Assembly: GCA_964035575.1 (NCBI GenBank)
Contig: OZ037855.1
Span: 682,001 to 746,000, forward strand
Origin: Rhynchopus sp. YZ270_cl-10
Taxonomy: Eukaryota > Euglenozoa > Diplonemea > Diplonemida > Diplonemidae
DNA: 64,000 nucleotides
Direction of reading: 5' to 3'
Under the pieces are notes generated by a model. That model made no database searches and had not been told where the DNA came from. It worked only from the letters and a program-made list of their open reading frames with translations. Within the stretch, counting starts at the first letter, position 1. The number at the start of each line of letters is the position of its first letter. The translations under genes and the position numbers were made by a program. This document shows, one piece after another, positions 10,755 through 20,649 of this stretch.

Positions 10755-11759
10755 CTACAACCTTGCGCTGTGTTCGTCAGACAGCTGCAAAATCTTTGTT
10801 AGCGATGCGAGATCAAGGTTCCCACCGCACAGGACTACACCAATGTTCTTTACTTTTGGGTCTACTGGGAACCTTCCTGACAACAGCGCAGCTAAGGGGA
10901 CAGCAGCACTTGGCTCAATGAGTTGCTTCATTCTTTCGAGAATCAGGCGCATAGCGGCCGCGATTTCTTTGTCCGACACTGTAATGACGCCATCTGCGAG
11001 CGCTTTGACTCCAGCAAAGGTAGACGGCGCAAGCAGTGTCAGAAGACCGTCAGCGATGGTGTCCGGCTGGCCGGGAAGGTGTTCCTCCATGATTCTCCCC
11101 TCCTTGATGCCCCGGGCAGTGTCGTTAGCACCTTCCGGCTCTGCCGCGTAGACTTTGATGTTTGGGTTGTACGCCTTAATCGCAGACGCCATGCCTGTGA
11201 ACATCCCACCCCCACCCACCGCTATCACCACCGCATCCATCGGCAGCCCCATATCCTCCGCCTGACGAACAAATTCGTACCCCGCCGTGCCCTGCCCTGC
11301 CTGGACGTCTCGGTTGTTGTAGGGGTGGATGAACACACCGCCGGTGGCTTTGATGACTTTGTCGGCTTCGATCTGGCGTGCGGCGATGGTAGGGGTGCAT
11401 GGGTAGACTGTGGCGCCGTATGTCTGTTCCACTGCATTGCGCTTCACGGTTGGTGCGTTGCTCGGCATGATGATGTGCGCAGGGATTCCCTTCATACGCC
11501 CTGCCAGGGCAAGAGCCTGCGCATGGTTCCCACTACTGTGTGTCACAACCGCAGAGGCGTTCCCAAGCTTCGCAACAGCATTAACCGCACCACGGATTTT
11601 AAAGGCACCAACACGCTGAAGGTGTTCGCATTTGAACAGAATACGTTTGTCCTGTCCAACCATAGCGTCAATACTCTGACACGTCATAACTGGGGTTTCG
11701 TGAACATAGGGGCGCACCCGCTTCAGCGCAGCCTCGATTTCTTCGATGGGAACGGCCAT
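10755..11759 (-). CDS. threonine dehydratase / serine racemase-like PLP enzyme
   Basis: A 334-aa fold-type II PLP enzyme in one exon. The PLP lysine sits in the GAFKIRGAVNA motif (Lys54), the phosphate-binding glycine loop is VGGGGMFTG near residue 188, and an SSGNHAQALA asparagine loop follows the lysine. The family deaminates L-threonine or L-serine to 2-oxoacids plus ammonia; close relatives racemise serine. No C-terminal ACT-type regulatory domain is present and the length is that of the short catabolic/serine racemase group. The start is the Met of MAVPIEE; the upstream in-frame extension is low-complexity leader. A miniature transposable element sits 40 bp upstream of the start codon. 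Threonine versus serine preference cannot be read from the sequence. Confidence 0.9.
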   Translation of the reverse strand: MAVPIEEIEAALKRVRPYVHETPVMTCQSIDAMVGQDKRILFKCEHLQRVGAFKIRGAVNAVAKLGNASAVVTHSSGNHAQALALAGRMKGIPAHIIMPSNAPTVKRNAVEQTYGATVYPCTPTIAARQIEADKVIKATGGVFIHPYNNRDVQAGQGTAGYEFVRQAEDMGLPMDAVVIAVGGGGMFTGMASAIKAYNPNIKVYAAEPEGANDTARGIKEGRIMEEHLPGQPDTIADGLLTLLAPSTFAGVKALADGVITVSDKEIAAAMRLILERMKQLIEPSAAVPLAALLSGRFPVDPKVKNIGVVLCGGNLDLASLTKILQLSDEHSARL

Positions 11760-11798
11760 GGTGAGGAGGTTCTTTGAATAGGAGTGGAGGAAGGGGGG

Positions 11799-11907
11799 CA
11801 CAGCAGAGAATAAGACTCGGGTACCCGGTTATTCTCAGCCGGACTGGGACCCGGGACCCACCTGGACCCTGACCAGGGACCGGGGACCCGGCTTATTCTC
11901 TGCTGTG
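11799..11907. mobile_element. 109-bp palindromic MITE, hAT-like, with 8-bp target duplication
   Basis: The ends are inverted repeats starting CACAGCAGAGAATAAG, and the inside is rich in GGGACC/GGACCC steps, so most of the element can fold back. It is flanked on both sides by the same 8 bases, AAGGGGGG (11791-11798 and 11908-11915). Perfect 8-bp duplications are typical of hAT-superfamily insertions. It lies just upstream of the dehydratase start and could form part of its promoter or leader. Confidence 0.8.
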
Positions 11908-12042
11908 AAGGGGGGCAGGGAGGGAGGGGATGGGGAGAAGAGAGAGAAAGAGAAAGAGAAAGAGTGTTTTTACATTTTCGAATATTTCTAATAAGGCTAA
12001 GGGGGTGGAGGGTAAAAAGAGGGTTGTAGGGGAAAAGAATTT

Positions 12043-12126
12043 AGTAAGATGCCTCGTCCTATAGGATAGGGTATCACCTTGGGGAAAAAGAGGGGGTTTG
12101 CAAGATGATCGCTTAGTCACCTTGTG
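12043..12126 (-). repeat. two degenerate F1 modules in tandem
   Basis: The second copy (12100-12126) is minimal: in minus sense AAGGTGA and TCATCTT close directly over an 8-base loop, so the outer stem is kept while the inner right arm is lost. The first (12043-12081) keeps only the outer arms. Confidence 0.55.
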
Positions 12127-12248
12127 GAAAAGGAGGGGTCGCAATTATGAAAGAGAAGGGGGAAAAGAAAAAGGGGAAAAAAAACAAGAAGAACAAAAGG
12201 AGAGAAAATAGGGTGGGGGGTGGGGGGTGGAGAAAAAAAAGAACCCAT

Positions 12249-12292
12249 GTAAGATGAAATGTGGCTTAGCATGTGTCTTTTAGCATCTCAAG
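12249..12292 (-). repeat. F1 module, diverged
   Basis: Plus-sense reading begins GTAAGATGAA and contains GGCTTAGC. The right side is rearranged. Confidence 0.4.
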
Positions 12293-12397
12293 AAAAATTA
12301 TTTTATATACTTTCTATTCTACTGAAGGTATAGGGTGCACTAAATGTACCCAAACTTTTTTTTTAAAAAAGTGGATTGTTTGTTTCTAAAGAAAAAT

Positions 12398-12433
12398 GGA
12401 TAAGATGGATGTGCCAGACAGGCACAAACACAT
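12398..12433 (-). repeat. F3 hairpin module
   Basis: In minus sense a 5-bp stem GTGCC / GGCAC closes a TGTCT loop, followed by the CATCTT end of F3. Confidence 0.55.
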
Positions 12434-12816
12434 AGTTTCCAATGAATACGTTGAGTTGTTAAATTCCCCCCAAAAAAAAAAAAAATGCTCAACAGATGAA
12501 TGGTACCCACACTGTATGTAAACACCAATCATCAAAAAGGCAAAAGCCAAAAATAACGCCTGCACCGTTGCCTAGATACCACGATATAGCCATATATCGC
12601 TCTGGGTGCATAGTACCAACCTCGAAAGTGCAAAAAAAGGCCCTTTTAAAAGTTGCCCCCCAAAACATTGAATTTTTTTTTTTTGCCGAACAGTAGTGCC
12701 CGAACTCCCCCCTTTTTTAAATCCCCTCCCCCCTCCCTCCCTCCACCACCTCCTCCTTTCAAATGACGCACTAAAAAATGCGCCAAAAAGGGGGACACCA
12801 TTAGTCTTTAGTAGAT

Positions 12817-12892
12817 GGTGTGGCCCGCCCATCGATTTAAACCACTTTTGGGCCATTCTTGGGACATCCAAAACCGCAAAACGGGCCACACC
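12817..12892. mobile_element. 76-bp miniature inverted-repeat element with 7-bp target duplication
   Basis: Terminal inverted repeats GGTGTGGCCCG / CGGGCCACACC enclose 54 bp. Both sides carry AGTAGAT (12810-12816 and 12893-12899). It ends 18 bp from the stop codon of the PRUNE-like gene, so it is probably part of that gene's 3' UTR. The superfamily is not clear from the ends alone. Confidence 0.7.
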
Positions 12893-12910
12893 AGTAGATC
12901 GTAAAATAAC

Positions 12911-14409
12911 TCATTTCTTAAAGTACGAGGTCAATGCGGGGGAAAGAATTTTCCGTGAGACCTCAACGTTTCTCTGACGGTATGTCGCAACGCCTTTTGG
13001 GTATGCCTCCCCGGTGACCAGCTCGAGCTGGAGAAGCGCCCCGAGGGAGCCTTCTGCAGAGCTGAGAAGCTCCTGGAGGAATGCGGGGTCCTCTGGGAGG
13101 AAGGAGATCCATCTTGCGACCCCGCCTTCCTCTCGCGTGAGCGACATGATGATGAGAACGTCAAGAGAACGCGACGCCATGAAGGCCTGCATCTCTCCCA
13201 ACAAATCCCCCTTCGCACCCAAGGTATCCAACCCCTCCACTACTGACGCCATTCCTACCGTCTTTGCCCCCATCTCAAACGCCTTATAATCCTTTCTCAG
13301 CGACATTGCTATGGTCAACCCATCCGTCGCATACTTCTTCTCCACCAACTCATCGTACAACGCAGTGCATTTCTCTGCTGCAATGTCATTATCAAATACC
13401 ACAGTGGACATGACCTGGGTAGCTTTGACATCATATGGGGTGGATTTTTTCATCGCAGGATCGTTGTTCATTGTATCAATCAGGGTGGTGCCAAGGAGAA
13501 GCGTTGCAATATCTTTGGAGATTGGAAAATCCGCGCACGAAGGAGTCACCATAGCAAGAGACGACCCACCGCTTTGAAGCGCATCATGGCATACATTGCA
13601 GAGGAGAAGAGCTACCAAAGAGCAGGTACTCCCAATGACTGTAACGCAACGACCACGTTCCTTGCACTGTTCGGTGTAAAGGGAAGAGTCGGTATGGTGG
13701 TCTACAATCTCAACAACGCGTGTCCCAAGGAATTCTTGGGAACGGATCAGCGCATTGTGGTCCACCAGGACCACCTCGGAAGAGGATGCACGCAGGGCCT
13801 CCGCCACCTCTGGGTAAAAGGTGAGCTCGTCCACATCGACGCCAAGCTTCTTGAGGAGGTAGAACGTCTCTGTGCGGAGGGGGAGGTCTTCGCGGGCAAC
13901 GTTGAGCACAGCGATGACGGGTTTCTTGGTGGAGAGGGTAAGGTAGGTGGCGTAGACGATGCTGTGAGAGGGGGGTGGTTGGAGTGTAATGAAAATAATA
14001 AAAGGAAAAGAAAACGAATGAATTCGTAAGGCAGTGTGATCAGAGGTAAAAAATGAGGCATTTTGGAGAGAAAAAATGAGGCAAAAATAGTAATAATAAA
14101 CGTGGTGGTGGGCAACAAGGAGAAAGGGGGGGTGTTGGGCAATACCTGCTCACAATGCTGTCCATGTCGCAGCTTTCGTTGCCCATGACGATGAGCTCCT
14201 GTGGGTTGGTGGAGGGTGGGAGGGAATTGGATAATTGCAAATATGTCGTCAAGCACAAACTTTCAAAAAAGATAATCCATCTTGTTCGTGTTCAAAATGG
14301 ATGTGCGTTCATTCCGTGGTATATTAGAGAAGAAGAAAATATGCTATACCTGTCCTGTGTATTTATGCTTGAGGCATGTGTTCAAAAACTCGATGCTGAG
14401 AGCGCCCAT
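12911..14409 (-). CDS. PRUNE-type DHH phosphoesterase (exopolyphosphatase/pyrophosphatase family)
   Basis: Three exons, 14409-14350, 14198-14146 and 13961-12911, give 387 aa. Introns are 151 and 184 bp, starting GTATAG and GTATTG and ending CACAG. DHH-family metal-binding motifs are in order: MGNESCDMDS (residues ~25-34), VLVDHN, VEIVDHH and GTTLIDTMN. A DHHA2-like C-terminal half follows. Members hydrolyse polyphosphate, pyrophosphate or nucleotide phosphodiester bonds with divalent metal. Splicing is needed to bring motif I together with the body, because it lies on the 53-bp middle exon. The start is the Met of MGALSIEF. The intron joins fit the family reading frame exactly, so the exon calls are firm. 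Confidence 0.9.
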
Positions 14410-15277
14410 ATTGTGTCGCAAAATGTTTATTTTTCCCTTTTTGCCCTGTATGATGTGATAGTGTGATGTGAAATACTAGAGCTGGTCAAGTGGCGGTGGA
14501 ATTGTATGGGTTGGGTTAGTCTTCCCGAGATATATCAATCTCAATGTGGAACGGAAAAGTTGCAGCGCCCCCATATATGCCGTAAGAAAGAAGTGAAGAA
14601 GACGGAATAAAAATCCAAAGGAAAAAAAGCGTTTTCGTGCAGTTTTTAATTATTTTTTCTCTCGTCACGCTTACCACATATGCTCGACCCTTTTGTTCGG
14701 GCCAAAATTTATGTTCACAAAATTCTGAAGTCCATCCCCAGGCCTCCCCTCCTCTATGAAGCCTTGGTAGCTTTGTAGCCATTAGTGATACCCACAAGCC
14801 GTAGTGGGTGTCAGCTTCTTATCGGTAACCTCAGTACATTTATTGAAAGAAACGGCGGTTATGGTACCCAAAGGTTCCTGGCGAAGCCACCACTTTTTTT
14901 TCCCCCCCCGCCCTCCCGATTTGGATTTTTGAGAACTCCCGGACAAGAAAGACGACAAAAAGTGGGAGTAACATAACAGAGAAAATCAGAGCTTTTTTTT
15001 CGAGCTTGAAAAAAACGCGCACACGTATTTAAAAAAAAAAAAAGAAAAAAAAAAACACTCTACCCAAGCAATCACACGGGAACGAAACAGAACACCCCCC
15101 ACACAAAGAAATATCTTTGCCCAACAACCCTTTCCTCAAAATTGAAAGCATTTTTGGTATGCCCAACACAAAATACATTACACACCACAATTTTTTTCCA
15201 CACAGAAAAAAGCCTCAAAATATCACCCGACAGATTTTTTTCAATTATGTTACAACGATCGAGAGATCAAAGCAGTG
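14410..15277. other. intergenic stretch with a possible small exon
   Basis: A minus-strand frame at 14516-14797 and an overlapping alternative frame both look somewhat protein-like around 14670-14770, next to a GTAAGC donor-like site. Neither gives a recognisable family. The rest is AT-rich with A and T runs near 15000-15060. Confidence 0.3.
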
Positions 15278-16273
15278 TTATGCTGACTGCTCTGCTGGTG
15301 GTTGACCTACATTCAAACGGTGGAAATGCAGCAGCGACGACTTCAATCTGAGTTCGTACTCCGTTGGGGGGAGACCACTGATGGTTAGGATGTCGTGAGC
15401 GCTGGGTTGGGAGCCAGATTTGAGGGACTTCATGCCAGAGAACATTCGTTTTGCCATAGAGACAATGCTTGACGGTGGTGCTGTGTGCGAGGAGACGGCA
15501 GACTCTAATTGATCTAACAACTGCAAGGTATCGGCCATGTATTTCTCTAGCACGTCAATATGATCGAACATCTGTCCCAGCTTTCCTACCGACGCCATCA
15601 CGTCGGGCAGAACTTCGTCTCTAATGTGTACATGCGCTGTCACACTTTGTATCAAATCTGTCTCTGCTCTTGCATATGACATATTGGTTTCCTCCTGCAA
15701 AGCTTGCATCCTCTCTTCACGTACCCCGCCTGTGGTAACAGAGGATCCTACCAACCCAACGTACTCAGCGCACATCAGCTTCAGCGCGTTGTGTCCTTCC
15801 GTCTCCACAACCATGGGAATCACCTTCCCGCACACTTTATACACATTTTGAAGCAGAACACTGTGCTGTGCTGTCGTCTGAGAGTTTTTGAAAGGAATCT
15901 TCCATCCATGCACCCGTGGTGATGCAGGTGGAGGTGGTGCTGCTTCTTCGGATTCTTCATCAACCTTTTCATCGGCTGGGGTCGAAGCAGCGTCGGCATC
16001 ACTCTTATCCAAGACAACGTGCATCGTGAGTTTGTCGGGGAAGAAGGTGATTTTTGTGGCGCTTCCGATGAGGGAAGACTTTCCACCCGGGTGGGTGACG
16101 GTGACGAGAACCTTCTGGACCGCGGAGGGGTCTCCCTTCTTCGAGGAAGATCGCTTGAACGTTGTGCCGTCGCCGTCCTCATCTATCACAATGGTCTGCA
16201 CAACGCTGTCGTTGCCGCCGTCGAATTCTCCATTGAAAATCGCCTCCACTGCCTCAACATTGAGTGGAGACAT
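15278..16273 (-). CDS. hypothetical protein with acidic linker and helical C-terminal half
   Basis: A 331-aa frame of good coding composition. Residues ~1-105 look like a compact beta-rich domain. Residues ~106-135 form an acidic then proline-rich linker. Residues ~140-290 are mostly helical with coiled-coil character, including a long amphipathic stretch around HIDVLEKYMADTLQLLDQLE. No family is recognised; an adaptor or vesicle-trafficking role would be a guess. The start is the Met of MSPLNVE, the first after a pyrimidine-rich leader ending CACACAG, which could instead be a splice acceptor with another exon upstream. Confidence 0.65.
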   Translation of the reverse strand: MSPLNVEAVEAIFNGEFDGGNDSVVQTIVIDEDGDGTTFKRSSSKKGDPSAVQKVLVTVTHPGGKSSLIGSATKITFFPDKLTMHVVLDKSDADAASTPADEKVDEESEEAAPPPPASPRVHGWKIPFKNSQTTAQHSVLLQNVYKVCGKVIPMVVETEGHNALKLMCAEYVGLVGSSVTTGGVREERMQALQEETNMSYARAETDLIQSVTAHVHIRDEVLPDVMASVGKLGQMFDHIDVLEKYMADTLQLLDQLESAVSSHTAPPSSIVSMAKRMFSGMKSLKSGSQPSAHDILTISGLPPTEYELRLKSSLLHFHRLNVGQPPAEQSA

Positions 16274-16354
16274 CACGCAGGATGGACTCTGTGTGTGAAG
16301 TAGGAGGAAGAAGGGGGAAGGAGAGGGGAGAGGGGATGGGCCATATAATAAAAG

Positions 16355-16428
16355 AGAAGTTGGAGGAAAATGCAAACATCTCGTACATCGGTGGACGCAG
16401 CCACGTTATCGAACCTCGGAGAGATTGT
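16355..16428 (-). repeat. F2 module
   Basis: In minus sense it contains GAGGTTCGATAACG, then GGCTGCGTCCACCGATG, then TTTGCA. It is the longest F2 copy in the gene block. Confidence 0.6.
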
Positions 16429-16529
16429 ATACAGGAAATAAAAGTATTAAAGGGGATGGGAGGGGGGGATTCTTTTTCGCAGTTGTCATGGTTACTTTTT
16501 GGATAATAGAAGAACAACAAAATAGAATA

Positions 16530-16568
16530 TGAAAGTGCAAATGCATTCTGTGGACGCAGACACATCAG
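16530..16568 (-). repeat. F2 module, short
   Basis: Plus-sense GAAAGTGCAAATGC followed by TGTGGACGCAGACAC matches the two F2 core blocks. Confidence 0.55.
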
Positions 16569-16821
16569 TTTGTTGCAACAAAAAATACACACTTTTTGAT
16601 AAAAAGATGAATGGGTACACACATCTATTTACATGACACCCCCGCTCACACGAAAAGTTTGTAAAAGCTTTCTGGTGAGCCTCTCTTTCCCTCCTCACAC
16701 CCCCACCCCACCTACGGCTGCACGACGGACCAGTCAGGGGGACAGACAACCACCCAAATGCACCAAACAGTCATTCTCATGATGCAGCACACAAGGCCCC
16801 ACACAGCCCACAGCCGCTTCG

Positions 16822-17649
16822 TTATATAGGAAGCTTCCGCTTCCCAGCCCCTTTACTCCGCATCGACGTTGTCTTCGAGAAGGGGAGGGGGTCCTTCTTT
16901 TCTGCGTCCTTGAATATTCGGTGTTTGCTCACTGGGTCGATGTCGGTTCGGCTGGGGCCTAGCTCTATACTTGCTCCACCCGCTTCACCTAGGGACCCTT
17001 TGCTTTGACTGAGCAGCGACGGGAGTGGGACAGGCTGCTTGCCCCCACGCCCCTCCTTCGCTGAAGGAACAAGCGTGCCGCTTTGGCTGTGCTGTTCGAA
17101 GTTTGCAGTGCGAAGGCTCGATTCGATGTCAATCTGCGCGTTCTCTTCGTCCTCTTGCTTTGCGGCGATGGAACACCACTCCGTTTCGTCCACGGCCCAG
17201 GTGCTTTCATGGTGGTTTGCAATGACACGGCGAAGGGAGCAGACAAGGACCTGTTGGTCTACATATTTCTGGCGAACGGTATTGCACCGCGCTTCAGCCT
17301 CCTCGAGCTTCTGGGAGGTTGTCAAATAGATTTCGTTGATGCAACTGAGTTTGTGTTTGAGGTCGCTTACTTCCTCGCATTTAAGCTCAAGACTGCGAAG
17401 TAGGTCAACATTGACAGCCGACAGCCGTTTTACCTCAGAGAATGCAATATAGACGTCGCCACTGAGCTCTGTTGTTGTGTGTTGCAGCTGCTCGCGCAAT
17501 GTGTCCTGCTCACGCTTCAACATCCGCATCTCCACGACATTCTGCGCGTGGTCCTGATTGGCTATAGTCACCCCTCGCTCCAAACAGTCCCGTAGCATTA
17601 ATATCTCATCCTCCAATTGGCGTATCCGTTTAATGTGTTCAGAGCTCAT
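16822..17649 (-). CDS. coiled-coil protein of unknown function
   Basis: A 275-aa single-exon frame. Residues ~1-150 are continuous coiled coil with Leu/Ile heptads (starting around IKRIRQLEDEILMLRDCLE). The C-terminal 120 residues are disordered, Ser/Pro/Gly-rich and end in a basic KGAGKRKLPI tail. No catalytic motif is seen. A cytoskeletal or centrosomal scaffold is possible but unproven. The start is the Met of MSSEHIKR; the in-frame upstream Met lies in a Pro/Ser-rich leader that looks like 5' UTR. Confidence 0.7.
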   Translation of the reverse strand: MSSEHIKRIRQLEDEILMLRDCLERGVTIANQDHAQNVVEMRMLKREQDTLREQLQHTTTELSGDVYIAFSEVKRLSAVNVDLLRSLELKCEEVSDLKHKLSCINEIYLTTSQKLEEAEARCNTVRQKYVDQQVLVCSLRRVIANHHESTWAVDETEWCSIAAKQEDEENAQIDIESSLRTANFEQHSQSGTLVPSAKEGRGGKQPVPLPSLLSQSKGSLGEAGGASIELGPSRTDIDPVSKHRIFKDAEKKDPLPFSKTTSMRSKGAGKRKLPI

Positions 17650-17990
17650 TTTGTGGAAAAAATGCTCCTTTTCTGGGATGGTAAGATAGGGAGGGGGGAG
17701 AAGAGATGAGAGGGGGGAAGAAGGGAGTGTGTGAAGCATAGTAGGGGAGGGTCAAAAATATGTCTGGTTGCTATCCTATTCTATACTAAGGGGTGTATAC
17801 GCGATTCACCCATATGTGGGCTTGCCCCCAACCCATTAGCTCTTTTTCTCTATAATCTATGTACAACACGTCAGGAGAGGCCGCTCAGCTCTACGGGTAC
17901 AATCTGTGTGGTTTTAAAAGGTGGCATATTGCAAGGCATGTATACAATAAAGAAAGACAGGAGCTTACAACGCAAACACCTCTGATACAG

Positions 17991-19589
17991 TCACCAACGC
18001 TCTGTTTGGGTTATCGAACCCAAACAGAGATGCCGTACCCCAGGAGCTCCTAGAAGAAAAACGACCATATGAACCCAAACCTCTCCTGTCACTTTGAAGA
18101 ACTGTAAGTAGTTGTTTCCCCTGGATTCTATACTTTTCCTGACACCAGAAAAACACCAAAAAACGTAGAGAATGGACTCCAACCCATTGCATGTGAACAT
18201 AAATTCGCTAAACTCTTTTAAAAGACCCCCAAAAAAAACATACTGAAGCTCCGTCTCCTCCACTTCCCAGTTGCTCCCCGGGAGGCCCTGCTCTTCGTAG
18301 TATACGTCCTCATCTGAGTAGTCCTGGGGATAGTACTCTTCGTGCGAGGGCATGCCACTTTGGTAGAGCCCACCTGCATCGTAGTGGGGGACGGGCATGC
18401 TGGGCATGCTGGCACCTCCTCCACCACCTCCACCTCCACGTGTATACTGCAAATACGGCGACCTCCCAGGCGGCGGTGGCGGCTGCATCGGATGCGGTTG
18501 CGACGACGCCCCCCTTCTGTGCATAGCCGCATAACCCCCTCCACCCCCTCCTCCTCCTCCCCCTCCCAACTCCTCCATCTCCAACTCCGCGGTAAACTCT
18601 TCGTACCGGTTTCTCGGTGGTTCTGCACGATGGTGGTGATGATGATGCAGTGTATGCGGCTCCACCAAAGCCCTTCTACTGCTTCGCGATGAACACAAAC
18701 TCTCTGTGTCACGGTATGACTGTAGCGGAGGTGGAGGAGGAGGAGGAGGTCCTGGTGGAGGTGGCGGAGGCACCCCACGAGACGCATGGCGTGCGTAGGG
18801 CTGCTGCTTCTGCCGTCCCCATTGAGAGTCGAACGCCTGCTTGCTGTGTTCGATCTGGCGTGAGAGGCGTAGGGAATCTCCTGAGGAATGTGGTCTAGAT
18901 GGTTTCCGTTGGACTGTCTCTCTTGGAGGTGGTGGTGGTGGTGGTCCTGGTGGTGGTGCAGGACGTTGCGGTGGAGAATTTACCAAATGTGCAGAATTGG
19001 AATGGGAATGGGATGGCCCGCTAAAACTCCCGCTAGAGAGAATGGTCCGTTCGATCTGGTCGAGAAGTGGCAGCAGTTCAGCTTGTTGCGTCTCAGTCAG
19101 GCCGCTTTGCAATACAGGCTCCAATGTGCTCCTCTTCAACGTATCGCCATACAGAAGCTTGTCTTCCAGATCTTCAAGCTTTCTTTTCTCCTGCTCGACA
19201 TTGTCAAAAAGTTTTTGGTAGGCAGCATCATTCGAGGCCTGCCCGCTCTTAGTAATTTCCTCCATTTTTGCAATCAAATGCTTAGACAAATCCTCCTTCA
19301 TCCCTGCCATAAACCCTTCCAGTTGCTTTCCCAAATTCTCTGGAACATCTCTTGCTAGCCCCTGCTTGAAAGCATCTGCCTTGCAGAGCGTGCGTGTTGC
19401 TGGTATGCTAGAAGTCTCTGAGAGCTGGGAACTGTCCGCTTCAAGTCTAGCGCAGTTGTCTGCAATCCTCTGGTGCAGAGACAACATCGAACCGCCCAGG
19501 GTGCCAGGTGCGTTCACCCGAGACGACGGAGACATCCATGTCGCAGATAAGTTCCCTCCGCCCCATTCCATCAGTCTCTCATCAGACAT
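17991..19589 (-). CDS. proline-rich, actin-regulator-like protein (spliced near its 3' end)
   Basis: The main exon is 19589-18244. A GTATGT donor at 18238-18243 and a CAG acceptor at 18139-18141 would remove 105 bp and keep the frame to the TGA at 17991. The N-terminal ~190 residues are helical, with coiled coil around NVEQEKRKLEDLEDKL. A central region has two polyproline tracts of the profilin/SH3-binding type (about residues 205-220 and 275-290), a run of six His, and glycine runs. The C-terminus is acidic with Tyr. This resembles WASP/formin-like scaffolds, but I see no WH2, FH2 or EVH1 domain. The tail after the proposed intron (about 48 residues) is uncertain. Confidence 0.6.
   Translation of the reverse strand: MSDERLMEWGGGNLSATWMSPSSRVNAPGTLGGSMLSLHQRIADNCARLEADSSQLSETSSIPATRTLCKADAFKQGLARDVPENLGKQLEGFMAGMKEDLSKHLIAKMEEITKSGQASNDAAYQKLFDNVEQEKRKLEDLEDKLLYGDTLKRSTLEPVLQSGLTETQQAELLPLLDQIERTILSSGSFSGPSHSHSNSAHLVNSPPQRPAPPPGPPPPPPPRETVQRKPSRPHSSGDSLRLSRQIEHSKQAFDSQWGRQKQQPYARHASRGVPPPPPPGPPPPPPPPLQSYRDTESLCSSRSSRRALVEPHTLHHHHHHRAEPPRNRYEEFTAELEMEELGGGGGGGGGGGYAAMHRRGASSQPHPMQPPPPPGRSPYLQYTRGGGGGGGGASMPSMPVPHYDAGGLYQSGMPSHEEYYPQDYSDEDVYYEEQGLPGSNWEVEETELQYVFFGGLLKEFSEFMFTCNGLESILYVFWCFSGVRKSIESRGNNYLQFFKVTGEVWVHMVVFLLGAPGVRHLCLGSITQTERW
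18000..18029 (-). repeat. perfect 13-bp stem-loop
   Basis: In minus sense CTCTGTTTGGGTT, loop CGAT, then the exact complement. It overlaps the last codons of the proline-rich gene. Its centre GGTTCGATAACC recurs in F2 at 16.4 kb and near 20.03 kb. Confidence 0.75.
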
Positions 19590-19907
19590 AAATATATGGT
19601 GTGCTGTTGAGAGGTTGAGTGGTATTTTTTGAGAAGTTGAAAGTGCTCGGAATAAACAATAACAAAGGTTTTTTTCTGTTCCGCCCGGGCAGGAAAAATG
19701 CCGCTGATGAGAAGGTGCAACAACACCCCCTACTTATCAAAAACCTCCTATAATTTGGGGGGGTAGGTTCATGGAGGGGAAAATGAAGAATCCTTTTTTT
19801 TGTATTATATCTACGTGGAAGATGGGGTGTGGAAGGGGACAAGGGGAACATAAGAACGCATCTAAAGGGGGTTTTCTAGTTCAAAAGAAAAAAGAGCTAA
19901 GTCGTAC

Positions 19908-19943
19908 AGATGAACCTAAGCCTCAGCGCTTAGTCACCTTTAA
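19908..19943 (-). repeat. F1 hairpin module
   Basis: In minus sense AGGTGA, CTAAGC, GCTGAG loop, GCTTAG, GT, TCATCT. Both stems are intact. Confidence 0.8.
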
Positions 19944-20093
19944 GAAGCAAAGCAAAGCGGCTATTTGCACGAAGCAAAGTATCCCATGACTATGCATGAG
20001 CTGACGATCCGTTTTGGGTTATCGAACCGGGGTGTTCTACTGGGGAGTTGCTGACAGAGGGGGGTAAAAAGTAAACTGTCGCAAAAGAAAATT

Positions 20094-20130
20094 TGAAAGG
20101 ATGAATGTGCCTTTCGTGCATACACATATT
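20094..20130 (-). repeat. F3 hairpin module
   Basis: Plus-sense GAAAGGATGAATGTGC, TTTCGTGCA, then CACAT. It keeps the shared TTTCGTGC loop of F3. Confidence 0.6.
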
Positions 20131-20649
20131 TTCCCACAAAAGAAGAAGAAGGGGACAAAGTGGATGATGGCTGCTCACACACCTTTTTTTTTACCAGGCT
20201 GCGTGATAGATTTGACAAAAAGAAAATACTACGGCAATTCAAAGGATTTATTTGCTGTGCTAAATAAAGGGGGTTAACGCAGCTTATAGGGTAATCTAAT
20301 GGTAACTACAAAAAAGATTTGGTTTTATTTTTTGCTGTTTTCTCCCCGACAACTTGTTGGGTTAGCGGTGCACCCATGCACACAAGCTGCCTGTCTTCAC
20401 CCACCTTATAGAGGGCTGATAGCTTCCCAACAGGACACTCGAAACTGTTCACCCTACACCATTTTTTTTGTCACAGAACACACAGAAAACAATTTTCTGA
20501 TGACATCTAAGGAACTCCGCCATTTGGGTACTATTTCCCACAGAGAACCGCCGTTCTCTTCAACTAGAGATGAAGCCTTCTGCCACCTTCAAAAATACAC
20601 AAAAACTTTTGACAAAAAAAAGGCCATTTTTAAAAAAAAATCGACATTC

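Larger units (their letters stand above)
19590..20649. other. intergenic stretch with F1, F3 and a GGTTCGATAACC motif
   Basis: No gene is supported here. It contains an F1 copy at 19908-19943, the motif GGTTCGATAACCC (minus sense) near 20015-20030, and an F3 copy at 20094-20130. Poly-A/T runs lie near 19790 and 20620. Confidence 0.5.
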
